The notes below the pieces were generated by a model. The model worked only from the letters and a program-made list of their open reading frames with translations, did no database searches and was not told the origin of the DNA. A stretch of DNA of 62,174 bases from Ventosimonas gracilis (GTDB lineage Bacteria > Pseudomonadota > Gammaproteobacteria > Pseudomonadales > Pseudomonadaceae). The stretch's first letter is position 1. Each line of letters begins with the position of its first letter. The translations under genes and the position numbers were made by a program. The stretch is from positions 1-62,174 of the forward strand of contig NZ_LSZO01000184.1 of NCBI RefSeq assembly GCF_001580025.1, read 5' to 3'. Positions 34,291-43,910 of the stretch are shown here, in pieces.

Positions 34291-35706
34291 CTATTCCCCC
34301 TCGCTCATTGATGGGAAAGAGTCTTCCATAAAAAACAGCTCATGCCGACGCACGGCTTTGCGAAAGAACTCGTCCTCGCCGCTATTCGGCCAGCGTCTTG
34401 CGGCCAGTAGCGATTGAATGCGGCGGCGCAGGCGTTTTTTCATCGGCAGCGGGGTTTGCAAGTCGTGTTGCATGGCGAGCGACTGGGCTTTATCGAGCTG
34501 CTGCGCGGCATTGAGCGAAAGGCTCCACGGGCGTAGCGGCTCGCCTTGGTCGTCAAAGTGCGGCGGCAGTGCTACGCCGTCGCTTGCGCGGCCCATTGGC
34601 CAGCGGTCGTTGTCGTGCAGATGGTTGGCGTAGAGCAGCAGGCTGTGTGGCTGCCACTGGCTTTGTCTAAGCGCCTGTTTTAAGGCCGCGGTGGTGGCGA
34701 TATGGTCGGCGTGCGCGTCGATCTGTGGATGCGGCGTGACCACGACTTCGGGACGGAAGTGTTCGAGCAGCGCCGCCAGGTCGGCCAGCAGGTTGTGTCC
34801 CGTGGGCAGACCGTCATGATCGGCGGGCAAGCGCAAGGGGTTGTGCGCCCGCGCCGCACGAATATCCGTCTCAAGGCTTTCGCGCGAGGCAAAGCGCTGT
34901 TCGGGTGCGGCCAACATGGCGGGCAGTTGCATACAAAAGTAGCCCAGTTGCACGCAGCGGCTTTGTGGCACACCGCCCCACAGCGGTATCGCCAGACTGT
35001 CCCAAGTGCGCAGCCTGCCTTTAAGCTGCGCCGCGCAGGCTTTGTCCAGATTAAAGCGACGGTAGTGCGACGCCTCGATTTCGCCTTGGGTCAGGGTGAC
35101 GATGGCAACCTCTTGGGCGCGGCTGTACAGGCCAAAGGCGGCAAGCTCGGCATCATCGGCGTGAGGAGCCAAGATCAGCAGACGTTTTTGCGTGTAGTCG
35201 GGATGGTTGAATGCGTACAGGCGCGGCTCGCCGATAATCCGGCAAAATCGGGCATTGAGCGGTAAACCTGCGCCCATCAGCGCCTGCTCCTGCCCGCTTA
35301 GATTGAAGTAGCGAATGCCGCACGCGCCGCGCTCAAAATCCTGGCGGTTGTCCCCAGCGATAAGACCGGGGTCAAATAATCGACCCAATAAACTGGCTTT
35401 TAGCTTGACCTGCACTATCAGCGTGTCACTGCCGTGCAAATCCGCCTCTGGCAGATGCAGGCGGCTGCCTTTAAGTGGTAGCGGCAGACAGCGTGCGTCT
35501 TCGGGGAAACGGTAGCGGTAATCGACTTTGGCCGAATAAAACTGATGGTCAGAAAACCACGCCTCTTGCGCGAGCCATATCATCAGCGCCAGGGGAAAAA
35601 ACCAACGCCAGTCCAAAAGGCTGGCGACCAATAGCACCAACAACAGCACCAGCAATTTGTATCGATTGCGTTTGCGATGGCGTTTTAGCAGTGCTTGTTT
35701 ATCCAC
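34291..35706 (-). CDS. dnpA: PIG-L family de-N-acetylase, DnpA-like
   Basis: A 471-residue membrane-anchored protein: a basic N-terminus then two TM stretches (KLLVLLLVLLVASLL, FFPLALMIWLAQ), and a PIG-L catalytic domain from about residue 170 with the metal motif APHADDAELAA and a downstream HADH. Length and neighbours (Mig-14-like, MsbA, InaA-like kinase) match P. aeruginosa PA5002 DnpA, a de-N-acetylase in the LPS core region linked to fluoroquinolone tolerance of persisters. It presumably deacetylates an LPS or envelope glycan. It starts 3 bp after the mig-14-like stop. Confidence 0.85.
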   Translation of the reverse strand: MDKQALLKRHRKRNRYKLLVLLLVLLVASLLDWRWFFPLALMIWLAQEAWFSDHQFYSAKVDYRYRFPEDARCLPLPLKGSRLHLPEADLHGSDTLIVQVKLKASLLGRLFDPGLIAGDNRQDFERGACGIRYFNLSGQEQALMGAGLPLNARFCRIIGEPRLYAFNHPDYTQKRLLILAPHADDAELAAFGLYSRAQEVAIVTLTQGEIEASHYRRFNLDKACAAQLKGRLRTWDSLAIPLWGGVPQSRCVQLGYFCMQLPAMLAAPEQRFASRESLETDIRAARAHNPLRLPADHDGLPTGHNLLADLAALLEHFRPEVVVTPHPQIDAHADHIATTAALKQALRQSQWQPHSLLLYANHLHDNDRWPMGRASDGVALPPHFDDQGEPLRPWSLSLNAAQQLDKAQSLAMQHDLQTPLPMKKRLRRRIQSLLAARRWPNSGEDEFFRKAVRRHELFFMEDSFPSMSEGE

Positions 35707-35709
35707 GGG

Positions 35710-36606
35710 CTAACTCCGATAGACCGTGTGGCGCTCGCACCAACGGTTTTTGTAGTCTTTATCCGCGCGACCAAAGGAATAGCGCAGCGGCTTGTTTAGC
35801 TTGCGTGCTTCCTCCCAAGCTTTTTGCGTATTAACAAAACAGAGCACGCTGCCCGGGCTTAGCGCCTGCTGCGCAGGATCCACGCCGCCGTTGATATATT
35901 CCAGGCTAATCCAGTTCGGCGCTTCTACGCGGTACAAAATCTGTATGGCGATCGGCTTTTCATGCAAATAAAGCACTTCCCCGACCATAAATTCGTGAAG
36001 CATCCCAAAGACTTGCGGCAAATGCGCGGCACCTTTGGGCGCAAAGCCAAAGCGGCGGAAAAATAAATCGGCATAAATGGCGGCAAGTGCTTGCGCACTG
36101 TGCGCCTTAACAGGGCGCAGCGTGCCGCCTGCTTCTTCAAACAGACGCAGTTCACGGCGCTGGTTGTAGCGAAATTTTTTGCTGTATTGCTCGGGTTCGC
36201 GCGCCAGCATCAGGCCGTCTTTTTGCACTTTCAATCCGTTAAGTCCCGATTGATTAAGCTCAGAAATAAAATCGAGCTTATGTCGCATCGGCACAGCAGC
36301 ATCAGGTGCCAGCGGCACAATCACTTCCGCATTGCCAAGATCGAATAAATCGCGCTTGCCCGCCCGCTTAAGTGGCGCCTTGGAGAGCGCCAAATGCCGC
36401 CCCCAAGTCGGTAGAGCGCAAACCCACTCGCCCTGTTGCGCAAAGCCCAGATAACGCACCGGCATTTGCGCAAGCTCGCTCAGCCTTGCCACCACATCGG
36501 GATGGGTGATCACACTGCCGCCGAACGCATGCCAGAGCTTGGCGTAATCGTAGGCCGTCATCGGCTGCCAGCCGCGCTCCCTAAAACGGCGGAAAAAATT
36601 CAGCAT
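35710..36606 (-). CDS. Mig-14 family protein (GNAT-like)
   Basis: A 298-residue protein resembling Salmonella Mig-14 and P. aeruginosa PA5003, associated with resistance to antimicrobial peptides. Recognisable segments are YSKKFRYNQRRELRLFEEAGGTLRP and the C-terminal PLRYSFGRADKDYKNRWCERHTVYR, typical of the Mig-14/FemAB-like GNAT fold. Its ATG overlaps the end of msbA by 7 nt, so it is in the same operon. Confidence 0.82.
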   Translation of the reverse strand: MLNFFRRFRERGWQPMTAYDYAKLWHAFGGSVITHPDVVARLSELAQMPVRYLGFAQQGEWVCALPTWGRHLALSKAPLKRAGKRDLFDLGNAEVIVPLAPDAAVPMRHKLDFISELNQSGLNGLKVQKDGLMLAREPEQYSKKFRYNQRRELRLFEEAGGTLRPVKAHSAQALAAIYADLFFRRFGFAPKGAAHLPQVFGMLHEFMVGEVLYLHEKPIAIQILYRVEAPNWISLEYINGGVDPAQQALSPGSVLCFVNTQKAWEEARKLNKPLRYSFGRADKDYKNRWCERHTVYRS

Positions 36607-38408
36607 GCGGCGGGTTCATCATCGGCAAACTGCCGTGCGTGCAGGCTGGCGTACAGGCCGCCTTGTGCCAACAGCTCGGCATGCCTGCCCTGCTCGACGA
36701 TGCGGCCTTGCTCCATCACCAAAATCAAATCGGCTTTTTCGATGGTGGATAAGCGGTGCGCAATCACCAAGGTGGTGCGCCCGTGCATCAGCCGTTCCAG
36801 CGCGGCCTGGATATGGCGTTCGGATTCGGTATCGAGTGCGGAAGTGGCTTCATCCAAAATGAGTAGCGGCGCGTTTTTTAGCAAGGCGCGGGCAATGGCT
36901 AGACGCTGGCGCTGCCCGCCGGACAGCAGCACGCCGTTTTCACCGACCATCGTTTGATAGCCCTGTGGCAATCGCTCGATAAATTCCGCGGCATAAGCGG
37001 CGTCAGCTGCGCTTTTTACCTCATCCAGTGAAGCATCGGCCAAATCCCCGTAGGCGATATTGCGCAGCACGCTGTCGTTAAACAGCGTGACCTGTTGTGT
37101 CACCAGCGCGATATGGCGGCGTAGATTGACCAGCTTAAAATCTTCGATTTCCACGCCATCGAGCAGAATTTGCCCCTGTTCATGATGGTAAAAGCGCGGT
37201 ATCAGGCTGGCGAGCGTGGACTTGCCGCTGCCCGAGCGCCCGACCAGCGCGACCACTTGCCCGGGCTGTGCGCTAAAGGAGACATCCTGCAAAACCGGCT
37301 GCGCCGCGCCCGGGTAAGTAAAGGAAAGTCCTTTCACCTGCAAAGCGCCGCTCACCGCCTCGCGCTCGACCGTGCCGCGGTCGCGCTCCGCCGGCGTATC
37401 GAGCTGCTCAAAGATACTTTGGGCGCCCGCCACGCCTTTTTGAATGGTCGAGCTGACCTCAGAAAGCTGGCGAATGGGCTTGGGTAAAAGTCCGGCGGCC
37501 GTGATATAGGCGACCAAATCGCCCGCGCTGGCATCACCGCGCAAATACAGCACCAAAAACATCAGCACCGCCATAGCGCTGTAAATCACCAATTGCAACA
37601 GCGGCGTGTAAATCGCCGTGGTACGAATCATGCGCAGTTGTTTATGGGTGTTATCGACACTCGCGTCGATAAAACGCGCCGCTTCGTAAGCCTCACCGCC
37701 AAAACTGCGCACCACGCGAAAGCCTTGGATGGTCTCTGAGGCGACATGGGTCACATCGCCCATCGCCACCTGAATTTTTTTGCTCTGTTTGCGAAACTTT
37801 TTGCTCGCGCGGCTGACCATCAACGCAATCAGCGGCAAGATGGCGAGCATCACCAAGGTCAACTTCCAGTTCATCCACAAGAGGTAGGCGAACAGAAAAA
37901 CCACCGTTAAACCTTCGCGGATAACCACTTTCACCGCATCGGTCGCCGCCCCCGTGACCATCGTCACATTAAAGGTAATGCGCGAAATCAAATGCCCTGA
38001 ATTGTGCACATCGAAATAACCATTGGGCAGACGCAGCAGGCTTTGCAGCAGCGCAACGCGCAAATCATGTACCAGCCCGAGCGAGACTTTGGCGAGAAAA
38101 TAATTGCCCAGAAACGACCCCAAGCCCTGCCAAGCGGCAATCAACACAATCAGCGCAGGAACAGCCTGCAATATCGGCCAATCGGCGAGCAGCGGCCAAT
38201 TGGGAAACAGCGCAGCCTCCGGATGAGTCAGCCCATCGACAAAATATTTAAGCATCCCGGCCAGCATCGGCTGCGTCGAGGCAAAAATCACATAGCCCAG
38301 CAAGCTCAGTAAAAACAGCAAGATATACGGACGAATCCAGCTAAGCAGGCGAAAATAAATGGCAAGGCTGGAAGGCTCAGGCCGCTTGGAATTAGCGTCG
38401 GATGACAT
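36600..38408 (-). CDS. msbA: Lipid A / LPS core flippase MsbA
   Basis: A 602-residue ABC exporter half-transporter. Six TM helices are followed by a nucleotide-binding domain with Walker A GRSGSGKST, signature LSGGQRQR, Walker B LLILDEATSALD and the H-loop IAHRLST. It flips core-lipid A across the inner membrane. The preferred start is ATG 38408 (MSSDANSKRPEPSS), as in other MsbA proteins; an ATG at 38447 adds 13 residues. First gene of a minus-strand operon with the Mig-14-like and DnpA-like genes. Confidence 0.95.
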   Translation of the reverse strand: MSSDANSKRPEPSSLAIYFRLLSWIRPYILLFLLSLLGYVIFASTQPMLAGMLKYFVDGLTHPEAALFPNWPLLADWPILQAVPALIVLIAAWQGLGSFLGNYFLAKVSLGLVHDLRVALLQSLLRLPNGYFDVHNSGHLISRITFNVTMVTGAATDAVKVVIREGLTVVFLFAYLLWMNWKLTLVMLAILPLIALMVSRASKKFRKQSKKIQVAMGDVTHVASETIQGFRVVRSFGGEAYEAARFIDASVDNTHKQLRMIRTTAIYTPLLQLVIYSAMAVLMFLVLYLRGDASAGDLVAYITAAGLLPKPIRQLSEVSSTIQKGVAGAQSIFEQLDTPAERDRGTVEREAVSGALQVKGLSFTYPGAAQPVLQDVSFSAQPGQVVALVGRSGSGKSTLASLIPRFYHHEQGQILLDGVEIEDFKLVNLRRHIALVTQQVTLFNDSVLRNIAYGDLADASLDEVKSAADAAYAAEFIERLPQGYQTMVGENGVLLSGGQRQRLAIARALLKNAPLLILDEATSALDTESERHIQAALERLMHGRTTLVIAHRLSTIEKADLILVMEQGRIVEQGRHAELLAQGGLYASLHARQFADDEPAAC

Positions 38409-38477
38409 GGGGAGCAATACAAATTTAAAGGCGCAAAAGTCTAGCACAGGCTATTATCGCGCCCCCTACTTTCCCTC

Positions 38478-38500
38478 CCCTCTCCCGTCTGCGGAGAGGG
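38478..38500. repeat. REP-like palindrome between msbA and the inaA-like gene
   Basis: CCCTCTCC (38478-38485) pairs with GGAGAGGG (38493-38500). It lies in a short divergent intergenic region and belongs to the dispersed family also seen at 54812 and 61905. Confidence 0.55.
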
Positions 38501-38540
38501 TAAAAAACTAAAGCACGATGGCCTGACCCAATCTTCTTAA

Positions 38541-39218
38541 ATGATTATCAAATCCCTAAACAATCAAGAACTTGCCACCCTGTTGCAAGGCGCAAAAACC
38601 ATTGAGGCCGATGGCAGCGGGCTTAAAGTCGCACAGCTTGAGGGCGGGGACTTTCTCAAGCTGTTTCGCCGCAGGCGCTGGCTTTCCACCGCGCTCTGGG
38701 CACCGCCTGCAAGGCGCTTTGCAGACAACGCGCGAAACCTGCTCGCCCTTGGCATTGGCGCCCCAAAGGTCACCGAACTGTTGCAGCTCCCGCAAAGGCA
38801 AAGCGCAGTGCGCTACCAACCTCTACCCGGACAAACCCTGCGGGCGCACTGGGCGGCACTTAACGCCATACAACGCGCCGAACAAGTCGAGCAATTCGGC
38901 GCTTTTTTAGGACTTTTACACGAAAAAGGCCTGTACTTTCGCTCGCTGCATCTGGGCAATGTATTGCGTCTGCCCGATGATGGCTTTGGCCTGATTGATT
39001 TATCCGATATGTTTATCAGCGCTCGCGCCCTGACGGACGGCAAACGCCAGCGCAACCTAAAACATATGCTGCGTTACGCGGATGATGCGAACTGGCTACT
39101 GCAACAACACCAAGCCGATTGGCTTAACGGCTATGCGCAAACTGCAAGCAAGCAGGCGGCAGACAAACTGGCGCGGGCATTGCATAAAATGCAAGCAGTC
39201 CATAGTGGTGATAATTAA
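38541..39218 (+). CDS. LPS kinase InaA-family protein (toluene tolerance type)
   Basis: A 225-residue Kdo/WaaP-like kinase-fold protein resembling PA4998, which sits beside msbA in Pseudomonas. The catalytic region is YFRSLHLGNVLRLPDDGFGLIDLSDM (HxxN then the Asp of the metal site). Likely phosphorylates LPS core sugars or a related lipid. Its stop overlaps that of the convergent dehydrogenase gene by 4 bp. Confidence 0.85.
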   Translation: MIIKSLNNQELATLLQGAKTIEADGSGLKVAQLEGGDFLKLFRRRRWLSTALWAPPARRFADNARNLLALGIGAPKVTELLQLPQRQSAVRYQPLPGQTLRAHWAALNAIQRAEQVEQFGAFLGLLHEKGLYFRSLHLGNVLRLPDDGFGLIDLSDMFISARALTDGKRQRNLKHMLRYADDANWLLQQHQADWLNGYAQTASKQAADKLARALHKMQAVHSGDN

Positions 39219-40162
39219 CCGCTACTTTCAATAAAACGCGCGATATTATCCACCGCACTGTCCATTAGTCCTTGCATGGCATCTTCACTGCTCCAGGCGA
39301 CATGCGGGGTAAGAATAAAATCATCATGGTCAATCAATTTAAATAGCGGGTTATCGGCCTGTACCGGTTCATCCACCAACACATCAATGGCCGCGCCGCC
39401 GATTTGATTATTGCTAAGCGCGTTAATTAAAGCCTGTTCATCGACAATGCCACCACGGGCGGTATTGATAATCACAGCATCGGTTTTCATTTGCGCAAGT
39501 TCCGCAGCGCCAATCATGCCACGCGTTTGTTCGGTTAATGGTACATGGATGGATAACACATCGGCTTCTGTCAATAACTGCGGCATCGGGATAAAATCCT
39601 CGCCCGTATAACGTCCTTGCCGATTATAAAAAACCACGCGCATCCCTAAGGCACGCGCGCGCTGTGCCAAATACTGAGCGATAACCCCGTAGCCGATAAT
39701 TCCCAATGTTTTAGCGGCCACATCGCGCACCGGGTAATCCAGCCAAATACCTTTAGGTGCAATTTCGCCGCGATGCAGTTTTTGCATCAAGCGATGATAA
39801 GCCATCGGTTTGCGCAGCAGTTCAAACATCACCGCAAGCACATGTTCAGTAACGGTATTGGCCGCATAACCAGGCACATTGGTCACAATAATGCCGTGCT
39901 CGCGGCAATAGTCTAAATCCACAATATCGGTGCCGGTTAGCGCCAGTGAAATCAGTTTAAGTTTCGGCAATTGCTCAAGATGCTCAGCACGCAATGCCAC
40001 GCTGCATGACATCACCGCATGAGCCTGTTGCAACCGCTCGACTAATTGATGCGGCTCAGTAAAGGAATAACTTTGCCAAGTATGCGCAAAGGGCAGTTTT
40101 TTGAGTTTAACCGAAGGCGCAATACCTTCAGCATCCAATAAAACAATATGCGGCGTGCTCAT
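39215..40162 (-). CDS. D-2-hydroxyacid dehydrogenase
   Basis: A 315-residue NAD-dependent enzyme of the glycerate/hydroxypyruvate reductase family. The Rossmann motif is LGIIGYGVIAQYLA; the catalytic Arg, Glu and His lie in NTARGGIVDE, DVLVDEP and LTPHVAWSS. The start ATG overlaps the stop of the FAD oxidoreductase gene (ATGA), so it may act on the keto acid that enzyme releases. Substrate unknown. Confidence 0.9.
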   Translation of the reverse strand: MSTPHIVLLDAEGIAPSVKLKKLPFAHTWQSYSFTEPHQLVERLQQAHAVMSCSVALRAEHLEQLPKLKLISLALTGTDIVDLDYCREHGIIVTNVPGYAANTVTEHVLAVMFELLRKPMAYHRLMQKLHRGEIAPKGIWLDYPVRDVAAKTLGIIGYGVIAQYLAQRARALGMRVVFYNRQGRYTGEDFIPMPQLLTEADVLSIHVPLTEQTRGMIGAAELAQMKTDAVIINTARGGIVDEQALINALSNNQIGGAAIDVLVDEPVQADNPLFKLIDHDDFILTPHVAWSSEDAMQGLMDSAVDNIARFIESSG

Positions 40163-41553
40163 TTAACCACCTTTTTCGGTACATATCCGGCGGGCGCCAA
40201 TGACGCTAAAAAATTAGTCAATACACCGGCATTTTTATTGTCATCTTCCAGCGATTCTTTGCGCAGCAAAGCATTACGCACCATGCGTGCGCCGATAAAT
40301 CTAAAGGGTTCTGGCGGCAGTAATTTCATTTTCTGATTAACCAGGCCGCAACGACTCCACTCATCGTTACTTTGCATGACTAGGGACTTAATAATGCGAC
40401 TGGCAAATACCGTAGTGGCTACGCCATTACCGGAAAAGCCAATGCCATAAACAATATTCTGATGCCCACCCAAGTAGCCAAAATTGGGCAGGCCTTTCAT
40501 CGCGCGGTCGAGCGGACCGGTCCAACTGCTGATAATGGGCACATCGGCAAGTTGTGGGTAAAAGCCGCGCATTTCTTTTGTTACAGCAGCAGCGGCCGGG
40601 CAGGGTTTTTCATATAAATTGCCGATTTTTGAGGCAAAGGCAAATTGCCCCAAAGGTTTACCAAATACAATCCGCCCATCCGGAGTATTGCGCCAATAAT
40701 TAAGTACCGTGCGTGAGTCGGTCACACAAACGCCGTCTTTAAATCCGCACTCATCAAGGCGTTGTTTGGCTGGAGCGGTGGCCACCATATCACTGGACAT
40801 CACCACAATCATGCGCTTAAGTTCAGCAAACTGCGCTCCCCAAGCATTCATCGCAATAACCACTTTTTTCGCTTTAATTTGCCCATTTGGCGTATGTACA
40901 ACGGGTTCGGCGCTGCGCTGCAAATGGGTTAATGGCGTTTTCTCATAAATAGTAATACCCAACTCTAAAGCCACACGGCGCAAACCTCGCGCTAATAAAG
41001 CCGGTTGTATCGTGGCCGCGTTGGCATCAAATATGCCGGATAATGCGCGCTTGCTGCCGGATTTTTCGCGCACCCATTCAGGTGATACCGGCTTAAAGGG
41101 ATTGGCATTTAATTGATCAAGCTGTTCGGTTAATACCTGCCAGGATTTATCTTGCTTGGCATTGCTCGCCATCCATAACCAGCCGTCTTTGCGATATTCG
41201 GCATCAATATTATATCTGCGGCAAAAATCGCCGATTTCATCAACCGCCGATTCAGCCGCCAGACAAATACGCCGCGCTTCATCCGCACCGCATAAACTCA
41301 TTAAGGATAGATATTTTGCCCACCAGTTATTCGCAAGTCCCCCATTACGCCCGCTGGCACCGCTGCCGCAGCGGTCTTTTTCTATCAGCGCAATATTAAG
41401 CGAGCTATCGGCTTGTTTTAGCCGAATGGCCGACCATAAGCCTAAATAGCCACCACCGATAATGCAGATGTCCGCCTGGGTATGGCCCTGCAACGGCGCT
41501 GCCAATGCGCCGTCGCGTTCCAGCGCCTGCGCATACCAGAAACCACGGTACAT
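40159..41553 (-). CDS. FAD-dependent amine/amino-acid oxidoreductase (PuuB/OrdL type)
   Basis: A 464-residue DAO-family enzyme with the FAD motif ICIIGGGYLGLWSAIRL, the second dinucleotide contact GRNGGLANNWWAKY and the C-terminal GYLGGHQNIVYGIGFSGNGV. It begins after a perfect AAGGAGG. Homologues oxidise gamma-glutamylputrescine or other secondary amines; the real substrate is not evident. It is transcribed divergently from the GlxA-type regulator, its probable activator. Confidence 0.88.
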   Translation of the reverse strand: MYRGFWYAQALERDGALAAPLQGHTQADICIIGGGYLGLWSAIRLKQADSSLNIALIEKDRCGSGASGRNGGLANNWWAKYLSLMSLCGADEARRICLAAESAVDEIGDFCRRYNIDAEYRKDGWLWMASNAKQDKSWQVLTEQLDQLNANPFKPVSPEWVREKSGSKRALSGIFDANAATIQPALLARGLRRVALELGITIYEKTPLTHLQRSAEPVVHTPNGQIKAKKVVIAMNAWGAQFAELKRMIVVMSSDMVATAPAKQRLDECGFKDGVCVTDSRTVLNYWRNTPDGRIVFGKPLGQFAFASKIGNLYEKPCPAAAAVTKEMRGFYPQLADVPIISSWTGPLDRAMKGLPNFGYLGGHQNIVYGIGFSGNGVATTVFASRIIKSLVMQSNDEWSRCGLVNQKMKLLPPEPFRFIGARMVRNALLRKESLEDDNKNAGVLTNFLASLAPAGYVPKKVVK

Positions 41554-41631
41554 AGTTGCCTCCTTGGATTTTCATCTTTTAATTTTTACGGTCTTTTTAC
41601 AGTCTTTATTGTCTGTAGAGCCCGATTAAGC

Positions 41632-41657
41632 AGACTATAAGACGCAGGACGTTTTAT
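41632..41657 (-). promoter_or_regulatory. Operator-like motif A, FAD oxidoreductase promoter
   Basis: AGACTATAAGACGCAGGACG plus TTTTAT shares AGACTA, GACGCA and TTTTAT in the same order with 43211-43233, upstream of the cupin gene. Three GTCT repeats at about 10-bp spacing (41591, 41602, 41611) lie between it and the start codon. Confidence 0.4.
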
Positions 41658-41801
41658 GGAAGGCCGCTTTAAAAGCAGCCCAGTCGCTAGCATGGATTTT
41701 TGTCATTTTTATACCATTATTTGACCTTGGCTTTATGCTGCACATAACAGCCATGCTTTAGCATCCTTAAATTGACTGATTTTTCAGGCAGATTGAAAAC
41801 A

Positions 41802-42824
41802 GTGAACAACAACGATGGCACCCCCGATAAGGCTACGGCAGCAGGCAAGCCGGATTTGCGGGTTGGCTTTATTTTACTTAACCAATTTACCCTGATTCCG
41901 GTTTCTGGCTTGGTGGAGTCGCTGCGTTTTGCCGCCGATATATCGTTTCGCAGCCAGCAAATTTACTGCCAGTGGGATTTTATGACCTGGGATAATCTGC
42001 CGGTTGCGGCCAGTTGCGGCCTGCCGGTCTCGCCGACCTGTGCACTGAATAATCTGCTTTCTTACGATTACATTGCACTGGCCGGCGGTATGTTGGAAGA
42101 AACGCGCCATCCGCCGGATGCCTTATTACAACTATTACAAGAGTTACGCGGACAAAACAGGCCGATCATCAGTCTGTGTTCAGCTTCTTTTGTATTGGCG
42201 AAAGCCGGTTTATTGGATGGACGCAAAGCCGCCATTCATTTCACCATCCGTGATGAGTTTATGCAGCGTTTTCCAAAGGTAACGGCGATTGCCGAAGACA
42301 GCTTTGTGGATGATGACGGGATTATTACTTGTCCGGGTGGGCTTGCCATTGATTTGGCAACCCATATTATCCGCAAACACTGCGGGGAAATTCGCGCACA
42401 AAAAGCACTTAAATACCTGCTCGAAGGCGCTGTATTGGAAAAACCACCCTTGCATGCGCCACAAACGCCGCCGCATGTTTATCAAAATCAAATCGTCAGT
42501 AAAGCCATTGCCTTTATGCGCGACAACTTAAGCGCAGCCACTTCTTTAACCGCCGTTGCCGAGTATGCAGGCACCAGCACACGCCAATTGCACCGTGCTT
42601 TTTTAAGCAATACCCATCTGCCACCTGCGCATTATTGGCGCAAATTACGGCTGGAACAGGCACGCAAAAAACTGGCCGACAGTAGCGCCCATGTCACCAG
42701 CATTGCACTGGAATGCGGCTTTGCCGATGCCTCGCACTTTATTGCCTGGTTTCGCAAACAATACGGTGAAACGCCCGCCGCCTACCGCAAACGCCGTCAT
42801 GCGGTAGAGCGACTTAATGGCTGA
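41802..42824 (+). CDS. GlxA-type AraC regulator with DJ-1/PfpI-like domain
   Basis: The N-terminal DJ-1/PfpI-like domain has ISLCSASFVLAKAGLLDG with the nucleophile-position Cys. The C-terminal AraC HTH pair is SLTAVAEYAGTSTRQLHRAF and SIALECGFADASHFIAWFRKQYGETPAAYR. Homologues (ArgR, GbdR, CdhR) control catabolism of arginine, glycine betaine or carnitine. I prefer GTG 41802 (340 aa); TTG 41772 adds 10 residues. Flanked by the genes it probably controls. Confidence 0.88.
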   Translation: MNNNDGTPDKATAAGKPDLRVGFILLNQFTLIPVSGLVESLRFAADISFRSQQIYCQWDFMTWDNLPVAASCGLPVSPTCALNNLLSYDYIALAGGMLEETRHPPDALLQLLQELRGQNRPIISLCSASFVLAKAGLLDGRKAAIHFTIRDEFMQRFPKVTAIAEDSFVDDDGIITCPGGLAIDLATHIIRKHCGEIRAQKALKYLLEGAVLEKPPLHAPQTPPHVYQNQIVSKAIAFMRDNLSAATSLTAVAEYAGTSTRQLHRAFLSNTHLPPAHYWRKLRLEQARKKLADSSAHVTSIALECGFADASHFIAWFRKQYGETPAAYRKRRHAVERLNG

Positions 42825-42825
42825 T

Positions 42826-43176
42826 TCAAAACAAGCAAAATACTTTGCGCAGCGTTTCTTTAATTTCCCACACGCCTTGGCAATTGGCGGGGAAAGTCGC
42901 GCAATCCCCAGCGTGCAGTTCTACCGGTTCTTCACCTTCTGGGGTAAAGATGCACCAGCCGCTTAGGATATGAATAAATTCCCGATGCGGTTGTGGCTGG
43001 CGGCGCAATTTGCCGGGTTCGCACTGCCAAATGCCGATTTGCGCGTTGATATTGTCTACCGTTTGAAACTGTCCAAGTGCGCTTAACGCTATGGTTTCAC
43101 CCAATGGATTTTTTACCGGTTCGGCTTTATCCATAATCGCAGTGGCTGCACTGCGGATAACGGTGAGTTGGCTCAT
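42826..43176 (-). CDS. Cupin-domain protein (DUF861/COG3450 type)
   Basis: A 116-residue single-cupin protein from ATG 43176 (AGGA 8 nt upstream). HREFIHILSGWCIFTPEGEEPVELHAGD is the cupin motif of this family. Such small cupins often accompany FAD amine oxidases in amino-acid or polyamine catabolic loci. Its promoter shares motifs with that of the FAD oxidoreductase. Confidence 0.82.
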   Translation of the reverse strand: MSQLTVIRSAATAIMDKAEPVKNPLGETIALSALGQFQTVDNINAQIGIWQCEPGKLRRQPQPHREFIHILSGWCIFTPEGEEPVELHAGDCATFPANCQGVWEIKETLRKVFCLF

Positions 43177-43210
43177 TATCAATTCCTCGTAGCGTTGTTT
43201 TGGCATTTAT

Positions 43211-43233
43211 AGACTAGACGCATGGTCTTTTAT
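43211..43233 (-). promoter_or_regulatory. Operator-like motif B, cupin promoter
   Basis: AGACTAGACGCATGGTCTTT plus TAT repeats the core of motif A at 41632 (AGACTA, GACGCA, TTTTAT). It lies 35 bp upstream of the cupin start. Confidence 0.4.
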
Positions 43234-43245
43234 TAAATATAAGGG

Positions 43246-43275
43246 CAATGTCTGTTTCTATAAGATCAATGTCTG
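43246..43275 (-). promoter_or_regulatory. Two CAATGTCTG direct repeats, 21 bp apart
   Basis: CAATGTCTG occurs at 43246-43254 and 43267-43275, start to start 21 bp, two helical turns. That spacing is typical of AraC-family activators. A related ATTGTCTG lies at 41608-41615 in the divergent promoter. Confidence 0.5.
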
Positions 43276-43278
43276 ATC

Positions 43279-43845
43279 TTAAGCCTTGGGCAAAGTCACG
43301 CCGGTTTGTCCTTGGTATTTACCGGCGCGGTCTTTGTAGGATACGGCGCAGGGCGTATCGGATTGTAAAAACAACATTTGCGCCACGCCTTCTCCGGCAT
43401 AAATTTTGGCGGGCAGATTAGTCGTATTGGAAAACTCCAAGGTTACATGACCTTCCCACTCCGGTTCCAGCGGCGTGACATTGACGATAATGCCGCAGCG
43501 GGCATAGGTGCTTTTACCCAAGCAAATGGTTAATACATCACGAGGAATGCGAAAATACTCCACCGTTCTTGCCAGCGCAAAGGAATTGGGCGGAATAATG
43601 CAAACCTCGCTTTTAATATCGACAAAACTTTTTTCGTCAAAGTTTTTGGGGTCAACAATGGCCGAATAAATATTGGTAAAAACTTTAAACTCATTCGCGC
43701 AGCGCACGTCGTAACCGTAACTGGATACGCCGTAAGAAATCAGTCTTTGCCCATTATTGCTGCGCACTTGCTGTGCTGCAAAGGGTTCAATCATGCCTTG
43801 CTCTTTTGCCATGCGGCAAATCCAGCTATCGGCTTTAATACTCAT
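43279..43845 (-). CDS. dcd: dCTP deaminase
   Basis: A 188-residue enzyme converting dCTP to dUTP for thymidylate synthesis, of the usual gammaproteobacterial length. Family segments include [29 protein letters not shown] and the catalytic Glu in VTLEFSNTT. Preceded by AGAGG. Monocistronic, downstream of alaA. Confidence 0.96.
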   Translation of the reverse strand: MSIKADSWICRMAKEQGMIEPFAAQQVRSNNGQRLISYGVSSYGYDVRCANEFKVFTNIYSAIVDPKNFDEKSFVDIKSEVCIIPPNSFALARTVEYFRIPRDVLTICLGKSTYARCGIIVNVTPLEPEWEGHVTLEFSNTTNLPAKIYAGEGVAQMLFLQSDTPCAVSYKDRAGKYQGQTGVTLPKA

Positions 43846-43884
43846 ATCAACCTCTATCCATTGACTTAATCATTATTACCCGTT

Positions 43885-43910
43885 CCCTGCCCTCTTTCGC
43901 AAGCGCAGGG
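43885..43910 (-). terminator. Hairpin at the end of alaA
   Basis: CCCTGC (43885-43890) pairs with GCAGGG (43905-43910), directly after the alaA stop. Short and without a good T run. Confidence 0.35.
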
